Positions 1 through 9,900 of a stretch of 64,000 bases of DNA are shown piece after piece (within the stretch, counting starts at the first letter, position 1; each line of letters begins with the position of its first letter). The stretch comes from Luteimonas rhizosphaericola. GTDB lineage: Bacteria; Pseudomonadota; Gammaproteobacteria; Xanthomonadales; Xanthomonadaceae. The notes under the pieces were generated by a model. That model was not told the DNA's origin, made no database searches, and worked only from the letters and a program-made list of their open reading frames with translations. A program made the position numbers and the translations under genes. The stretch covers positions 782,651-846,650 of the forward strand of contig NZ_JARXRN010000028.1 of NCBI RefSeq assembly GCF_029888045.1, read 5' to 3'.

Positions 1-1
1 C

Positions 2-568
2 GGCGTGCGCGCAGACCGGGGCGCGGTGCAGCGCCTGGCCGAACGCGTGCAGGGCAACCTGCTGGCCGCCGCGCAGGAAGTCGACAAGCTCGCGCTGCTG
101 GCCGACGGCGACACGGTCGACGCGGCGCGGATGGAGGCGCTGGTGGCCGATGCCGCGCGCTTCGACGTGTTCCGCCTGGTCGATGCCGCGCTCAACGGCC
201 AGCCGGCGCAGGCCGCGCGCATGCTTGCCGGCCTGCGCGCCGAAGGCGAGGCGGTGCCGGCGCTGATGGGCATGGTGGTGATGGAGCTCAACCGCGTCGC
301 CGCGCTGGCGCGGGTGCAGGCGCGGGGCGGCAACCTCGCCGCCGAGTTCAAGGCGCAGCGGGTGTGGGATTCGAAGCAGGCCGTGTACCGTCGCGCGCTG
401 GCGCGGCATCCGGCGCCGCGCTGGGAGCGGTTCGCGGTGCTTGCCGGTGGCGTGGACCGGATCGCCAAGGGCCGCCCGCGCTTGGGCGAGGAGCCGGCGG
501 ACGCCTGGCTGGCGCTGGAGCGGCTGCTGGTGGCGGTCGCCGAACCGAAGGCGGCGGCGCTGGCGTGA
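2..568 (+). CDS. holA: DNA polymerase III delta subunit, C-terminal part
   Basis: Delta is the subunit of the clamp loader that opens the beta sliding clamp. Only the last 188 codons are in the window; the frame is open to the left edge, so the start lies outside. The visible part is helical and matches the C-terminal collar region of HolA: a stretch on nucleoprotein leftover (residues with QGNLLAAAQEVDKL), then FDVFRLVDAALNG and a C-terminal helix bundle. It is followed after 19 nt by nadD, the order (lptE-)holA-nadD-rsfS-rlmH found in many gamma-proteobacteria, which supports the call. The clamp-opening N-terminal domain cannot be judged. Confidence 0.88.
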   Translation, partial: GVRADRGAVQRLAERVQGNLLAAAQEVDKLALLADGDTVDAARMEALVADAARFDVFRLVDAALNGQPAQAARMLAGLRAEGEAVPALMGMVVMELNRVAALARVQARGGNLAAEFKAQRVWDSKQAVYRRALARHPAPRWERFAVLAGGVDRIAKGRPRLGEEPADAWLALERLLVAVAEPKAAALA

Positions 569-587
569 GCCGGCGGCGCGCGTGGCG

Positions 588-1310
588 ATGACGGCCAACG
601 GCCCCACGCCGGTGGCTGACGACGTGCGCGAGCGCGATCCGGGCGCACTGCACGTGTTCTACGGCGGCACCTTCGATCCCGTGCACCACGGGCACCTCGC
701 AGTCGCCCGTGGTGCGCGCGACGCGCTGGACTGCCCGATCCGGATGATGCCGGCGGCCGATCCGCCGCACCGCGCCCCGCCGGGCGCGAGCGCCGGGCAG
801 CGCGCGCGGATGCTGGCGCTCGCGATCGAAGGCGAACCCGGCCTGGTACTGGATGAGCGCGAACTGCATCGCGCCGGGCCCAGCTACAGCGTCGATACCC
901 TGCGCGAGCTGCGCCAGGCCCTAGGCGAGTCGGCACCGATCGCCCTGCTTGTCGGCGCCGACAGCCTGCTCGGGCTGCCGGACTGGCACGACTGGACCGC
1001 GCTGACCGGCCTGGCCCATTTCGTGGTCGCGGACCGTCCCGGCAACCGGCTGGACCAGCGCCTGCCGCCGGCGCTCGCCGCCCACCTCGCGGGCCGCTGG
1101 ACCGACGATCCGGCCGCCCTGCGCAGCGCGCCCGCCGGCAGGGTGCTGTGCCTCCACCAGCCGCTGCACCCCGGTTCGGCCACCGAGATCCGCCGCCGCA
1201 TCACCGCCGGGGCGCCCTGGCGCGACCTGGTGCCGGGGCCGGTCGCCGACTACATCGTTCGTCATCGCCTGTACGGCGTGCACGGGTCGCCGACGGGCGC
1301 CCCGCTATAA
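588..1310 (+). CDS. nadD: Nicotinate-nucleotide adenylyltransferase
   Basis: Transfers AMP from ATP to nicotinate mononucleotide to make deamido-NAD in cytoplasmic NAD synthesis. The 240-residue product carries the nucleotidyltransferase signature GGTFDPVHHGH at residues 26-36, the LVGADSLLGLPDWHDW segment, and the C-terminal SATEIRRRI motif that replaces the usual ISSTxIR. ATG at 588 is chosen because it is the first ATG after holA and puts the Rossmann motif at a normal depth; a GTG six bases upstream is also possible. The last codons overlap a TATAAT box that probably drives rsfS. Confidence 0.95.
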   Translation: MTANGPTPVADDVRERDPGALHVFYGGTFDPVHHGHLAVARGARDALDCPIRMMPAADPPHRAPPGASAGQRARMLALAIEGEPGLVLDERELHRAGPSYSVDTLRELRQALGESAPIALLVGADSLLGLPDWHDWTALTGLAHFVVADRPGNRLDQRLPPALAAHLAGRWTDDPAALRSAPAGRVLCLHQPLHPGSATEIRRRITAGAPWRDLVPGPVADYIVRHRLYGVHGSPTGAPL

Positions 1311-1311
1311 T
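1306..1311 (+). promoter_or_regulatory. -10 box (TATAAT) for rsfS
   Basis: A consensus TATAAT overlaps the nadD stop codon and lies 29 nt before the rsfS start. In DNA this GC-rich a perfect -10 hexamer is rare. No convincing -35 hexamer is seen at 16-18 nt upstream, so this is a partial promoter call. Confidence 0.45.
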
Positions 1312-1340
1312 CGTCCCCGCAGCCGCACGAGCCATCGCCC

Positions 1341-1775
1341 TTGACCAGTTCCTCCGCGCACGTCATCAAGACCCGCCTTCCCAACCCGCCGCCGCCGGCC
1401 GACGTGCTGCTCAGGTCGATCCACGGTGCGGTCGAGGAGCTCAAGGCCAAGGACGTCACCGAGATCGACGTGCGTGGCAAGACTAGCGTCTGCGACTACC
1501 TGGTGATCGCCTCGGGCACCTCGACCCGGCATGTGAAGTCGATCGCCGACGAGGTGGTCAGGCAGGCCAAGCAGCTCGACTGCCAGCCGCTTGGCGTCGA
1601 AGGCGAGCGCGAGGCGGAATGGGTGCTGGTCGACCTGGGCGACGTGGTGGTGCACGTGATGCTGCCGCGGGTGCGCGAGTTCTACGCGCTCGAACGCCTG
1701 TGGACGGTGGGCGACCAGCCGCCCGAGGCGGGCGAGGACGCTGGCGACGATGCCGCGGACGACAACCGCGACTGA
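1341..1775 (+). CDS. rsfS: Ribosomal silencing factor RsfS
   Basis: RsfS (YbeB/Iojap family) binds L14 of the large ribosomal subunit and blocks subunit joining in starvation. The 144-residue product has the family core: helix [35 protein letters not shown] around residues 50-70, and [15 protein letters not shown] near residue 93. The acidic tail ([14 protein letters not shown]) is extra. The start is TTG at 1341; no ATG lies nearby in frame. It follows nadD, as usual, with its own -10 box at the end of nadD. Confidence 0.95.
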   Translation: MTSSSAHVIKTRLPNPPPPADVLLRSIHGAVEELKAKDVTEIDVRGKTSVCDYLVIASGTSTRHVKSIADEVVRQAKQLDCQPLGVEGEREAEWVLVDLGDVVVHVMLPRVREFYALERLWTVGDQPPEAGEDAGDDAADDNRD

Positions 1776-1949
1776 GCATCGGCCCGGGTGCGCCGCCGGC
1801 AACGGCACAGGTGCACGTCTTCCCGACGCCATGACCGTACGTGGAGTTATCTGTCGCACGCGGGGCCTGCCCTCGACGCGCGCCGCCACCTCCGCGTGGA
1901 CGGTACCCGCCAGCGTCGCGTCGTCTGCCGACGCCGCCATCGATCCGCA

Positions 1950-2420
1950 GTGAAGGCCCGCCTGGTCGCCGTCGGCGAGCGCCCGCCGGCCTGGGTGGCC
2001 GAAGGCTTCGGCGAATACCGCAAGCGCCTGTCGCACTGGCTGCCGCTGGACCTGGTGGAAGTCGCCCCCGGCGTGCGCGGGAAGGGGCGCGATGTCGCCC
2101 GCGCGATGCAGGACGAGGGCGAGCGCGTGCTGGCGGCGCTGCCGAAGCAGGCGCACGTGGTGGTGCTCGACGGCCGTGGTCGCGCGTATTCCTCGGAACA
2201 GCTCGCGCAGCGCATGGAGCACTGGCGCGGACAGGGGCGCGACCTCGCGTTTCTGGTCGGCGGCCCCGAAGGCCACGCGCCCGAGGTGCTGGCCCGCGCG
2301 GATGAACAGTGGTCGCTCGGCCCGCTGACCCTGCCGCACATGCTGGTGCGCCTGGTGCTGTCGGAACAGCTCTATCGGGCCGCGGCGCTGCTGGCCAACC
2401 ACCCCTACCACCGCGCCTGA
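1950..2420 (+). CDS. rlmH: 23S rRNA (pseudouridine1915-N3)-methyltransferase RlmH
   Basis: Methylates N3 of pseudouridine 1915 in helix 69 of 23S rRNA in the assembled 70S ribosome, using S-adenosylmethionine. A SPOUT-fold protein of 156 residues, the family length, with the knot motif LVGGPEGH and the C-terminal signature LSEQLYRAAALLANHPYHR. Start is GTG at 1950 (MKARLVAVG), which gives the normal N-terminus; upstream open frame is not conserved. The 174 nt between rsfS and this gene hold no other gene I can support. Confidence 0.95.
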   Translation: MKARLVAVGERPPAWVAEGFGEYRKRLSHWLPLDLVEVAPGVRGKGRDVARAMQDEGERVLAALPKQAHVVVLDGRGRAYSSEQLAQRMEHWRGQGRDLAFLVGGPEGHAPEVLARADEQWSLGPLTLPHMLVRLVLSEQLYRAAALLANHPYHRA

Positions 2421-2572
2421 CTTCCCCGGCCTCGCGCCGGGAGCGCAGGTCACCCGATGTTGGCGACTCCGTGGGCGCTCGCGCGCGGCCAAGGGCGACG
2501 TTGCGGCGGGGGGGGGGGCGGCGCGGTCGGCGCGCAGGATGGCCGGGTCCGCCCCGCCCCCGGATCGCAGCT

Positions 2573-2607
2573 CCGGACCGCGCGTCATACGGGGACGCGC
2601 GGTCCGG
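2573..2607. terminator. 13-bp hairpin between convergent rlmH and tonB
   Basis: CCGGACCGCGCGT (2573-2585) and ACGCGCGGTCCGG (2595-2607) are perfect inverted repeats with a 9-nt loop. It lies in the 200-nt convergent gap, so it could end transcription from both sides. There is no T run on either strand, so intrinsic termination is not certain. A run of ten G lies just upstream at about 2510-2519. Confidence 0.5.
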
Positions 2608-2620
2608 TGCGGGTTGCCCC

Positions 2621-3313
2621 TCAGCCGCGGTCGAGCCGGAAATCGATCGGCACCAGTCCCACCGCCTGCACGGCCTGGCCGTCGCGCAGCGCCGGCTGGA
2701 ATCGCCAGTTGCGCTGCACGTGCCGCAGCGCCTCGCGGTCCAGCACCGCATGGCCGCTGCTGCGTTCGATTTCGACCTCGAGCGGGCGCCCGTCGGTGCC
2801 GACCAGCACCCGCAGCAGCACCGTGCCCTCGAGCTGGCGCTGGATCGCAGCGCGCGGGTACGCGGGCGCCGGTGCGCTGGCGTACTGCAGTTGCAGGCCG
2901 GTCGCGGGACCGGCGGGCTCCAGCGACGGCGGTTCGGTGGTCGCGGCGGCTGTATCGACCACCGTGTCCACCGCCTCGAAGCCCTGTTCGACCAGGACCG
3001 GTGCGGTTTCGGTCGCCGGTTCCACGGCGCGGCGCACCTCCGGCTGCGGTCGCGCATCGGGTCGTGGCGTCACCACCTCGACCACCGGCGGCGGCGGGGG
3101 CGTCTTCGGAACCAGCGGTACGATGTCGACGATGTCCAGGCCGCGTCGTTCCTGCTCGACGGGGGGCGGCGCAGGCAACGTCATGGGCATGAGCAGGAAC
3201 GCCAGCGCCAGTACGTTGAGCGCGAGCGTGCTGCTGAGGCCGAGGATGCGGCTCGCGTCGAGCCGCGGGAACTGCGTCGTGCGTGGATTCGGATGCGTCT
3301 GCTGCGACACCAT
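2621..3313 (-). CDS. TonB-family energy transducer
   Basis: Probably couples the inner-membrane proton-motive force to TonB-dependent outer-membrane receptors. The 230-residue product has a short cytoplasmic N-terminus, one membrane anchor (about residues 24-46), a Pro/Glu/Val-rich periplasmic linker (about 47-140) and a C-terminal TonB domain (about 145-225) with YPRAAIQRQLEGTVLLRVLV, the usual YPxxAxxxxxxGxV pattern. No exbB/exbD is nearby, so its partners are elsewhere or it is one of several TonB paralogues typical of xanthomonads. The exact receptor set cannot be told. Confidence 0.85.
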   Translation of the reverse strand: MVSQQTHPNPRTTQFPRLDASRILGLSSTLALNVLALAFLLMPMTLPAPPPVEQERRGLDIVDIVPLVPKTPPPPPVVEVVTPRPDARPQPEVRRAVEPATETAPVLVEQGFEAVDTVVDTAAATTEPPSLEPAGPATGLQLQYASAPAPAYPRAAIQRQLEGTVLLRVLVGTDGRPLEVEIERSSGHAVLDREALRHVQRNWRFQPALRDGQAVQAVGLVPIDFRLDRG

Positions 3314-3707
3314 GGCCCACCTCCGCGTTGCCGGCGGCCGGGATGGCCGCGCTCAGGTCAGCGAACGCGCCAGTGGCGACGCCGGGGTCGATCCGGCTGA
3401 GCCCGTTCCCGCGCTGGTGCGTGACCGACTGCAGGTCCACGCTACGCCTGCCCGGGTCCAGCGGGCAATGCAACGGAAGTCGAAGCCGTCGCGGCGGCGC
3501 CGAACCAGGCTGCCTCGCGACGACCCCGGGTAGAGCGCCAGCCGACGTCGCGCAGCACCCGCAAACGCGACACGGGTTGCCGCGTCGCAGGGCGGACGTG
3601 TCTGTTGACAGATGCGGGACGCCCTGCCGCCGCGACAATGAGGCGGCGGCACGGCCGGCGGACGGTGCCGCGCGTGGACGGGACGGCCCGTCCCGCGCGG
3701 CAGCGCT
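3314..3707. other. Intergenic stretch with a small palindrome
   Basis: About 394 nt between the tonB start and the end of the next minus-strand gene. It must hold the tonB promoter. I find no convincing gene. The only clear element is the palindrome TCTGTTGACAGA at 3601-3612, which could be an operator. Confidence 0.4.
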
Positions 3708-3872
3708 TCAGTCGTCCTCGTTGGTGCCGTCCTGTTCGGGGTCGCGGTCCAGCCCGCCCTCATCGGGATTGGGCTGCTTGCGTGCGCCGGACTTGCGCGC
3801 ATCGTCGCCATCGAGCGGCTGCTTCTCCGGATAGCCGGAACGTTCCTCGTGGCGGTCGGGTGTCTTGGACAT
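3708..3872 (-). CDS. Small acidic hydrophilic protein, unknown
   Basis: A 54-codon frame beginning MSKTPDRHEERSGYPEKQ and ending in an acidic tail (NEDD). It is rich in D, E, K, R, P and G, with no hydrophobic segment, so probably soluble and disordered. It starts 3 nt after the stop codon of the SIMPL-domain gene, so the two are probably cotranscribed. I do not recognise a function. Its charged composition and position favour a real gene over a chance frame. Confidence 0.6.
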   Translation of the reverse strand: MSKTPDRHEERSGYPEKQPLDGDDARKSGARKQPNPDEGGLDRDPEQDGTNEDD

Positions 3873-3875
3873 GGC

Positions 3876-4616
3876 TTATTTCCCCAGCTCGAACACGACG
3901 TCGAGATTGGCCGAGAGCGTGGTTTCGCCCGGGGCCACCGGCGCCGATTCCATGCGTGCGTCCATCGCCTGCGCCTTGACCATCATCGGCATCGGCGGCT
4001 GGAAACCGCCGCCTTCGCTGATGCTCACGATCCGCCGCACGCGCAGGCCGAGCGATTCGGCGTACATCTCCGCGCGCGCCCGGGCGAGCTTCAGCGCCGA
4101 CTGTCGGGCCTCGTCGTACGCGGCTTCCGGCTCGTCGATCTCGAAGCTGGGCCCGTTGACCTGGTTGGCGCCGCTGGCCACCAGCGCGTCGAGCACGTCG
4201 CCGAGGCGGGCGATGTCGCGCACCCTCACGTTGACGGTGTTGCTGGCCTGGTAGCCGGTGATCACCGGCGGCTGGTTTTCGGCGTAGCGGTACTGCGGCT
4301 GGATGCTGATGCCGCTGGTCTGCACGTCGCGTTCGGCGATGCCGGCGGCGCGGATCGCGGCCACCACCTTGGCCATCTCGGCGGAATTGGCCTTGAGCGC
4401 GGCGTTGGCGTCCGCGGCCTGGGTGACCACGCCGGTGGACAGGCTGGCCACGTCGGGTACACGGCTGGCCTCGGCCTGCGCGGAGACCGAAAGCAGGGTG
4501 CCGTCCGTGGACGCGACGGCTGGAACGGGGGACTGGGCGTGGGCGCTGGTCATCGCAATGGAACCCGTGGCAAGGCTGCAGGTGAGCAGCAGGGAGGCGA
4601 CAGCGGGACGGAACAT
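3876..4616 (-). CDS. SIMPL domain (DUF541) periplasmic protein
   Basis: The 246-residue product begins with a Sec signal peptide (about residues 1-28, ending AHAQ) and continues as a single SIMPL/DUF541 domain (about 35-245). Recognisable parts are LSVSAQAEASRVPDVASLSTGVV near the N-terminus and ARAEMYAESLGLRVRRIVSISEGG in the second half. Family members (E. coli YggE is one) are periplasmic or outer-membrane linked and tied to oxidative stress, but no biochemical activity is settled. ATG at 4616 is preceded by a purine-rich GGGAGACC, a fair ribosome site. The divergent neighbour is maf. Confidence 0.85.
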   Translation of the reverse strand: MFRPAVASLLLTCSLATGSIAMTSAHAQSPVPAVASTDGTLLSVSAQAEASRVPDVASLSTGVVTQAADANAALKANSAEMAKVVAAIRAAGIAERDVQTSGISIQPQYRYAENQPPVITGYQASNTVNVRVRDIARLGDVLDALVASGANQVNGPSFEIDEPEAAYDEARQSALKLARARAEMYAESLGLRVRRIVSISEGGGFQPPMPMMVKAQAMDARMESAPVAPGETTLSANLDVVFELGK

Positions 4617-4725
4617 GGTGGTCTCCGGGGAGTGCTGGGGAAAGGGTCGTCACCACCCGGTGAACGGCCCGTGAGCCTGAACGGGGTTGCGGGTGATGCG
4701 CGGGCCTGCACGCGCGCGCCGCGGG

Positions 4726-4731
4726 TATCCT
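4726..4731 (+). promoter_or_regulatory. -10 box (TATCCT) for maf
   Basis: TATCCT ends exactly 6 nt before the maf ATG and there is no Shine-Dalgarno sequence. This spacing would put the transcript start at or next to the A of the start codon, giving a leaderless mRNA. The -35 is weak. Confidence 0.4.
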
Positions 4732-4737
4732 TGACCG

Positions 4738-5355
4738 ATGCTGCATCTGCTGCATCTGGCTTCCCAGTCCCCCCGTCGGCGCGAACTGCTGGCGCGCCTC
4801 GGCGTGCCCTTCGGCGTGATCGAGGTGGACGTGCCCGAAGAACGCGCGCCCGGCGAGCCGCCGGAGGACTACGTGCGCCGCGTCGCCCGCGAGAAGGCCG
4901 GCGCAGGGCTGCTGGCGATGGTGGCCGTGCCCGGCGCCGTCGTGCTGGGCGCGGACACCGAGGTGGTGCTAGACGACCGCGTGTTCGGCAAGCCCCGTGA
5001 CGTTGCGGACGCCGTGGAGATGCTGGAGAGCCTGTCCGGCCGGAGCCACGACGTGATCTCGGCCGTGAGCCTGGTCTCCGCCGGGCGCGAGGCGCAGGCG
5101 CTGTGCCGGTCGCGGGTGACGTTCGCCGAGCTCGATGCCGCCGCGATCGCGGCGTACGTGGCCAGCGGCGAGCCGATGGGCCGCGCCGGAGCCTACGCCA
5201 TCCAGGGCGGCGCCGAACGCTTCGTGGCGCGCCTGGAGGGCAGCTATTCGGGCGTCATGGGCCTGCCGCTGCACGAGACCGACGTGCTGCTGCGCCAGTT
5301 CGGCATCGCTACCGGCTTTCCGCCGCCACCTGGCACCACGAAAGGGGCGTCCTGA
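4738..5355 (+). CDS. Maf-family nucleoside triphosphate pyrophosphatase
   Basis: Maf proteins hydrolyse non-canonical or excess nucleoside triphosphates (dTTP/UTP type in the YhdE branch) to the monophosphate and pyrophosphate. The 205-residue product starts [18 protein letters not shown], the phosphate-binding SxSPRR motif, and has the catalytic region [17 protein letters not shown] and [16 protein letters not shown]. Its last base overlaps the rng start (TGATG), and the order maf-rng-yhdP-tldD is as in E. coli yhdE-rng-yhdP-tldD, which argues for the YhdE branch. Confidence 0.93.
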   Translation: MLHLLHLASQSPRRRELLARLGVPFGVIEVDVPEERAPGEPPEDYVRRVAREKAGAGLLAMVAVPGAVVLGADTEVVLDDRVFGKPRDVADAVEMLESLSGRSHDVISAVSLVSAGREAQALCRSRVTFAELDAAAIAAYVASGEPMGRAGAYAIQGGAERFVARLEGSYSGVMGLPLHETDVLLRQFGIATGFPPPPGTTKGAS

Positions 5356-6839
5356 TGTCGGAGGAGATCCTGGTCAACGTCACCCCGCGCGAAACCCGCG
5401 TGGCGGTGGTCGAGAACGGCATGCTGCAGGAGCTGCACATCGAGCGCGGCTGGCGCCGCGGCGTGGTCGGCAACATCTACAAGGGCAAGGTGCAGCGGGT
5501 GATGCCCGGGATGCAGGCGGCGTTCGTCGACATCGGCCTGGAGCGCACCGCCTTCCTGCACGCCAACGACGTGGTGCGCCCGGCGCAGCCCGACTCCGAG
5601 GACGACGCCCTGCCGCCGGTGCCCCAGCCGGTGCGCCCGGTGACCGAACTGCTGCGCGACGGCCAGGAAGTGATCGTGCAGGTGGTCAAGGATCCGATCG
5701 GCAGCAAGGGCGCGCGCCTGACCACGCAGCTCAGCATTCCCTCGCGCTACCTGGTGCTGTTGCCGCAGTCCCGCGTGATCGGCGTGTCGGCGCGGATCGA
5801 GGACGAGGCCGAACGCGCCCGGCTCAAGGGGCTGGTGGCCGAACTCTCGCCCCCGGAGGCGCCGCTGGGCTACATCGTCCGCACCAATGCCGAAGGCCAG
5901 CCCTCCGAGGCGCTGGCCGAGGACCTGGCCTACCTGTCGCGGGTCTGGAACATCGTCGGTCGCCGCTCGCGCGAAGCCGCGGTGCAGACCTGCATCTACG
6001 AGGACCTGAGCCTGCCGCTGCGCGCGGTCCGCGACCTGATCCGCAAGGACGTGGAGAAGGTGAAGGTCGACTCGCGCGAGACGTTCGACCGGCTGCAGGC
6101 GTTCGTCGCCAAGTACATGCCGGTGCTGGCCGAACGCATCGAGCTGTACACCGGGAACCGGCCGATCTTCGACCTGTACGGGGTCGAGGACGAGATCCAG
6201 CGCGCGCTCGACAAGCAGGTGCCGCTGAAGTCCGGCGGCTACCTGGTGATCGACCAGACCGAGGCGATGACCACGGTGGACGTCAACACCGGTTCGTTCC
6301 TCGGCCAGCGCAACCTCGAGGAAACGGTGTACCGCACCAACCTGGAGGCCGCGCAGGCGGTGGCGCGCCAGCTGCGGCTGCGCAACCTGGGCGGGATCAT
6401 CATCATCGACTTCATCGACATGGTCGACGAGGAGCACCGGCGCCAGGTGCTGCGGACGCTCGAGAAGCAGCTGGCCAAGGACCACGCCAAGACCACGGTC
6501 TACGACTTCTCGCCGCTGGGCCTGGTGGAGATGACGCGCAAGCGCACGGTGGAGAGCCTGCAGCGCCAGCTCAGCGAGACCTGCGACGCCTGCGGCGGGC
6601 GCGGCATGGTCAAGACCCCGGAAACGGTGACCTACGAGATCTTCCGCGAGATCGTGCGCGCGGTGCGCCAGTTCGAGGCCGAGCGGCTGCTGGTGATCGC
6701 CTCGTCCAAGGTGGTGGCGCGGATCACCGAGGACGAGTCGCCCGCGGTCGCGGAGCTGGAGGAGTTCCTCGGCAAGTCGATCCGTTTCCAGGCCGACGAG
6801 CAGTACCTGCAGGAGCAGTTCGATGTGGTGCTGCTCTGA
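5355..6839 (+). CDS. rng: Ribonuclease G
   Basis: Endoribonuclease that matures the 5' end of 16S rRNA and decays some mRNAs. The 494-residue protein has the RNase E/G N-terminal fold with an S1 RNA-binding domain (about residues 38-125), the DNase I-like catalytic part with VDVNTGSF and IIIDFIDM (the two metal-binding Asp), and the zinc-link CDACGGRG. It lacks the long C-terminal scaffold of RNase E, so RNase G is the right member. ATG at 5355 overlaps the maf stop codon by one base, indicating translational coupling. Confidence 0.96.
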   Translation: MSEEILVNVTPRETRVAVVENGMLQELHIERGWRRGVVGNIYKGKVQRVMPGMQAAFVDIGLERTAFLHANDVVRPAQPDSEDDALPPVPQPVRPVTELLRDGQEVIVQVVKDPIGSKGARLTTQLSIPSRYLVLLPQSRVIGVSARIEDEAERARLKGLVAELSPPEAPLGYIVRTNAEGQPSEALAEDLAYLSRVWNIVGRRSREAAVQTCIYEDLSLPLRAVRDLIRKDVEKVKVDSRETFDRLQAFVAKYMPVLAERIELYTGNRPIFDLYGVEDEIQRALDKQVPLKSGGYLVIDQTEAMTTVDVNTGSFLGQRNLEETVYRTNLEAAQAVARQLRLRNLGGIIIIDFIDMVDEEHRRQVLRTLEKQLAKDHAKTTVYDFSPLGLVEMTRKRTVESLQRQLSETCDACGGRGMVKTPETVTYEIFREIVRAVRQFEAERLLVIASSKVVARITEDESPAVAELEEFLGKSIRFQADEQYLQEQFDVVLL

Positions 6840-6944
6840 AGCGGTGGCCCGCGACGCGTCGTCCGTGATCCGAAGCGGCGGATGCGTCTCACCGATCGCC
6901 GCTCGCGCATCATCTCCCGCGACGGCGCGCGGAGCGCGTCGGCC

Positions 6945-9900
6945 ATGACCACGCCGCTGCGTCGCCGCCTGCGGCTCGCGCGCCGCGGCGCCTGGTACGT
7001 CGTGGTGCTGGCCCTGGTGCTGGCCGCGCTTGCGGCCGGGGCGGTAAGCCGTCTGCTGCCGCTGGCCGAGCGGCATCCCGACCGGGTCGCGGCGTGGCTG
7101 ACCGAACGCGCCGGCCGGGCGATCGCGTTCGATCGCCTGGACACCGAATGGACCCGCCGCGGCCCGCTGCTGCGCGTCGACGGGCTGCGCATCGGCGAGG
7201 GCGCGGAGGCGCTGCGGATCGGCGAGGCCGAAATCCTGGTGGCGCAGTATGCCGGCCTGCTCCCCGGTCGTTCCTTCACCGAGCTGCGCCTGCGCGGCCT
7301 GCGTCTGGCGCTGCAGCGCGCCGACGATGGCCGCTGGCGCGTCCGCGGACTGCCGGGCGACGGCCAGCCCGGCGCGGATCCGTTCGAGGCGCTCGAATCG
7401 CTGGGCGAACTGCAGGTCATCGGTGGCCGCCTGGACATCGATGCCCCGGCGCTCGGGATCCGGGCCAGCGTGCCGCGCATCGACCTCCGGCTGCAGGTGG
7501 ACCAAGCGCGTACGCGCGCCGCGGCCAGGGCCTGGATCAGCGACGCGGCCCCACCGCTCGACCTGTCGCTCGACCTCGACCGCGGCGACGGCGGCGGTCG
7601 CGCCTACGCCGCCGCCATGGACGCGGACCTTCGTGCCTGGGCGCCGCTGCTGCGTCATGCCGGCGTGGAAGTGGACGCGGGCAGCGGACGTGCGCAGGTC
7701 TGGCTGCAGCTGCACCAGCGACGGGTCAGCCGGGTCACGCTGGAGGCGGCGCTGGCGGACGTGGGCCTGCGCGGCAGCCCGCTCGCGCCGCGCCAGGCGG
7801 CGCCGCGACTGCGCCTGGGCGCGCTGGAAACGCGGGCGCGCTGGCAGGCGACCGACGACGGCTGGCGGCTGGACGCGCCGCGCCTGCGGCTGGCGCGCGA
7901 GGGAGCGCCGCAGGTGCTCGACGGGCTCGCCGTGTCGGGCGGGGCCCGCTTCGCATTGCACGCCGCGCGCATCGACGCCGGACCGCTGCTGTCGGCGCTC
8001 GCGCTGGGCGACCGGCTGGACCCGGGCCTGCGCCGCTGGCTGCTGGGCGCCACGCCGGACGCGCGCATCCACGACCTGGTGCTGGCGCGCGCGGCGGACG
8101 GCCGGCTGCGCGCGCGCGCGCGCGTCGAATCGCTGCAGATGGCCAGCGTCGGCGACACGCCGGGGCTGTCGGGGCTGGCCGGCACGCTGAGCGGCGATGC
8201 CGACGGCTTCCGGTTCGAACCCGACCCCGACGCGCGCGTGCGCTTCGACTGGCCGTCCGGGTTCGGCCCGCCGCACGAATTCACCCTGCGCGGCGATGTC
8301 GCCGGCTGGCGCGAAGGCGCGGGCCTGAAGGTCGGCACGCCGGCGCTGCGGGTGCAGGGCGATGGCTATGCCGCGGACCTGCGCGGCGGAATCTGGTTCC
8401 AGAACGACGGCACCCGGCCGGTACTGTCGCTGGCCGCGCAGGTCGACGAAGCGCAGGTGCCGGTCGCGCGACGCTTCTGGGTGCGCCACGTCATGCCCGA
8501 CGCCGCCGAGCGCTGGCTCGACGCGGCGCTGGTGGCAGGCCGCGTGCGCGGCGGGCGCGCGCTGGTGGCCGGAGATCTGGACAACTGGCCCTTCAGCACG
8601 CTGCGCGGCGACCAGTACGCGGGGTTGTTCCAGGCCGACGCCCGGCTGGTGGACACGACGGTGAAGTTCCAGCCGGACTGGCCGGCGCTCGAGCGGCTCG
8701 ACGGCGAGGTGCGTTTCATCAACGACGGGTTCTCGCTGCGCGGGCGCGGCGCGCTGGCTGGCGTGGAGGTGCGCGACATCGAGGCCAGGCTCGCACACTA
8801 CGGCACGGCCGCGCTCGACGTGCGCGCGCGCGCCGCGGGCGATGCCGGCAAGCTGCTCGCACTGCTGCGCGGGAGCCCGCTGCGCAATGGGCTGGAGGAC
8901 ACGTTCGACAACCTGTCGGCCGAAGGGCCGGTCGCGGCCACCTTCGCGATGTCGCTCCCGCTCGGTGGCAGTGGCGCGCGACCCGAGATCGACGGAGAGA
9001 TCGAACTCGATGGCGTCGCGCTCGGCGACGCGCGCTGGAAGCTCGCGTTCGACCAGGTGCGCGGCCAGGCCCGTTACGACCAGCAGGGCTTCCGCGGCGA
9101 CGGGCTGGCGGCGGTGCGCGACGGGCGGCCCGGCACGCTGTCGCTGCGCGCCGGCCGCGGCCACGTGAGCGAGTCCGGGGCGGCGTTCGAAGCCGATCTG
9201 GACGCGGTGCTCGCCGCCGACGACCTGCTGCAGCATGCGCCGCAGCTGGACTGGCTGGCGCCGCGCATCCGCGGCCGGTCGCGCTGGCAGGTCGGCGTGG
9301 TGGTGCCGCGCGCGACACCGGGGCGGCAGGCCGCGCCGGCGCGGCTGCAGCTGCGCTCTTCACTCGCCGGCACCGCGCTCGACCTGCCCGAGCCGGTGGC
9401 CAAGGCGGCGGGCGACACCTTGCCGACGACGATCACCACCACGCTGCCCCTGGAAGGTGGCGAAGTCACGGTCGATCTCGGCGGGCGCCTCGCGCTGCGC
9501 GCGCGCAGCACCCCCGCGGGCACCGGCGTGCGCGTGGCGCTGGGGACGTCGCGCGTGGCGCAGGCGCCGCCTTCCACCGGGCTGGCCGCCAGCGGCCATG
9601 CGCCCGTGCTCGATGCACTGGGCTGGGCCGCGCTCGCCGGCGGCGGCGACGCGTCGGGCGCCGATGACCGCAGCGGCGACGCGATGCCGCTGCGCGGGAT
9701 CGACATCACCACCGCGCAGCTGCGCCTGCTGGGCACGCGTTTCCCCGATACCCGCCTGCGCGTGGACCCGGCCGAAGGCGGCACCATGCTGCGGTTCGAG
9801 GGCGCGACGCTGACAGGCGCGCTGCGGATTCCCCGCCAGTCCGGGGCGGCCGTCACGGGGCGCTTCTCGCGCCTGCACTGGCCGACCCCCGCGCCGCTGG

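Noticed and set aside
2508..2521. Run of ten G as a phase-variable tract
   Set aside because: It lies between convergent genes, not in a coding frame or promoter spacer, so slippage there would have no clear effect; it could also be a base-calling artefact.
3605..3639. TTGACA and GACAAT as a promoter pair
   Set aside because: Spacing is 23 nt, too long for a sigma-70 promoter, and no plus-strand gene follows.
8103..8126. GCGC dinucleotide run inside yhdP as a contingency repeat
   Set aside because: Codons are ordinary Arg/Ala for this GC content and the frame is intact on both sides.
5244..9236. A 1,330-codon minus-strand frame across rng and yhdP
   Set aside because: Antisense shadow of two well-recognised genes; composition is a His/Arg/Gln-rich mirror with no family match.
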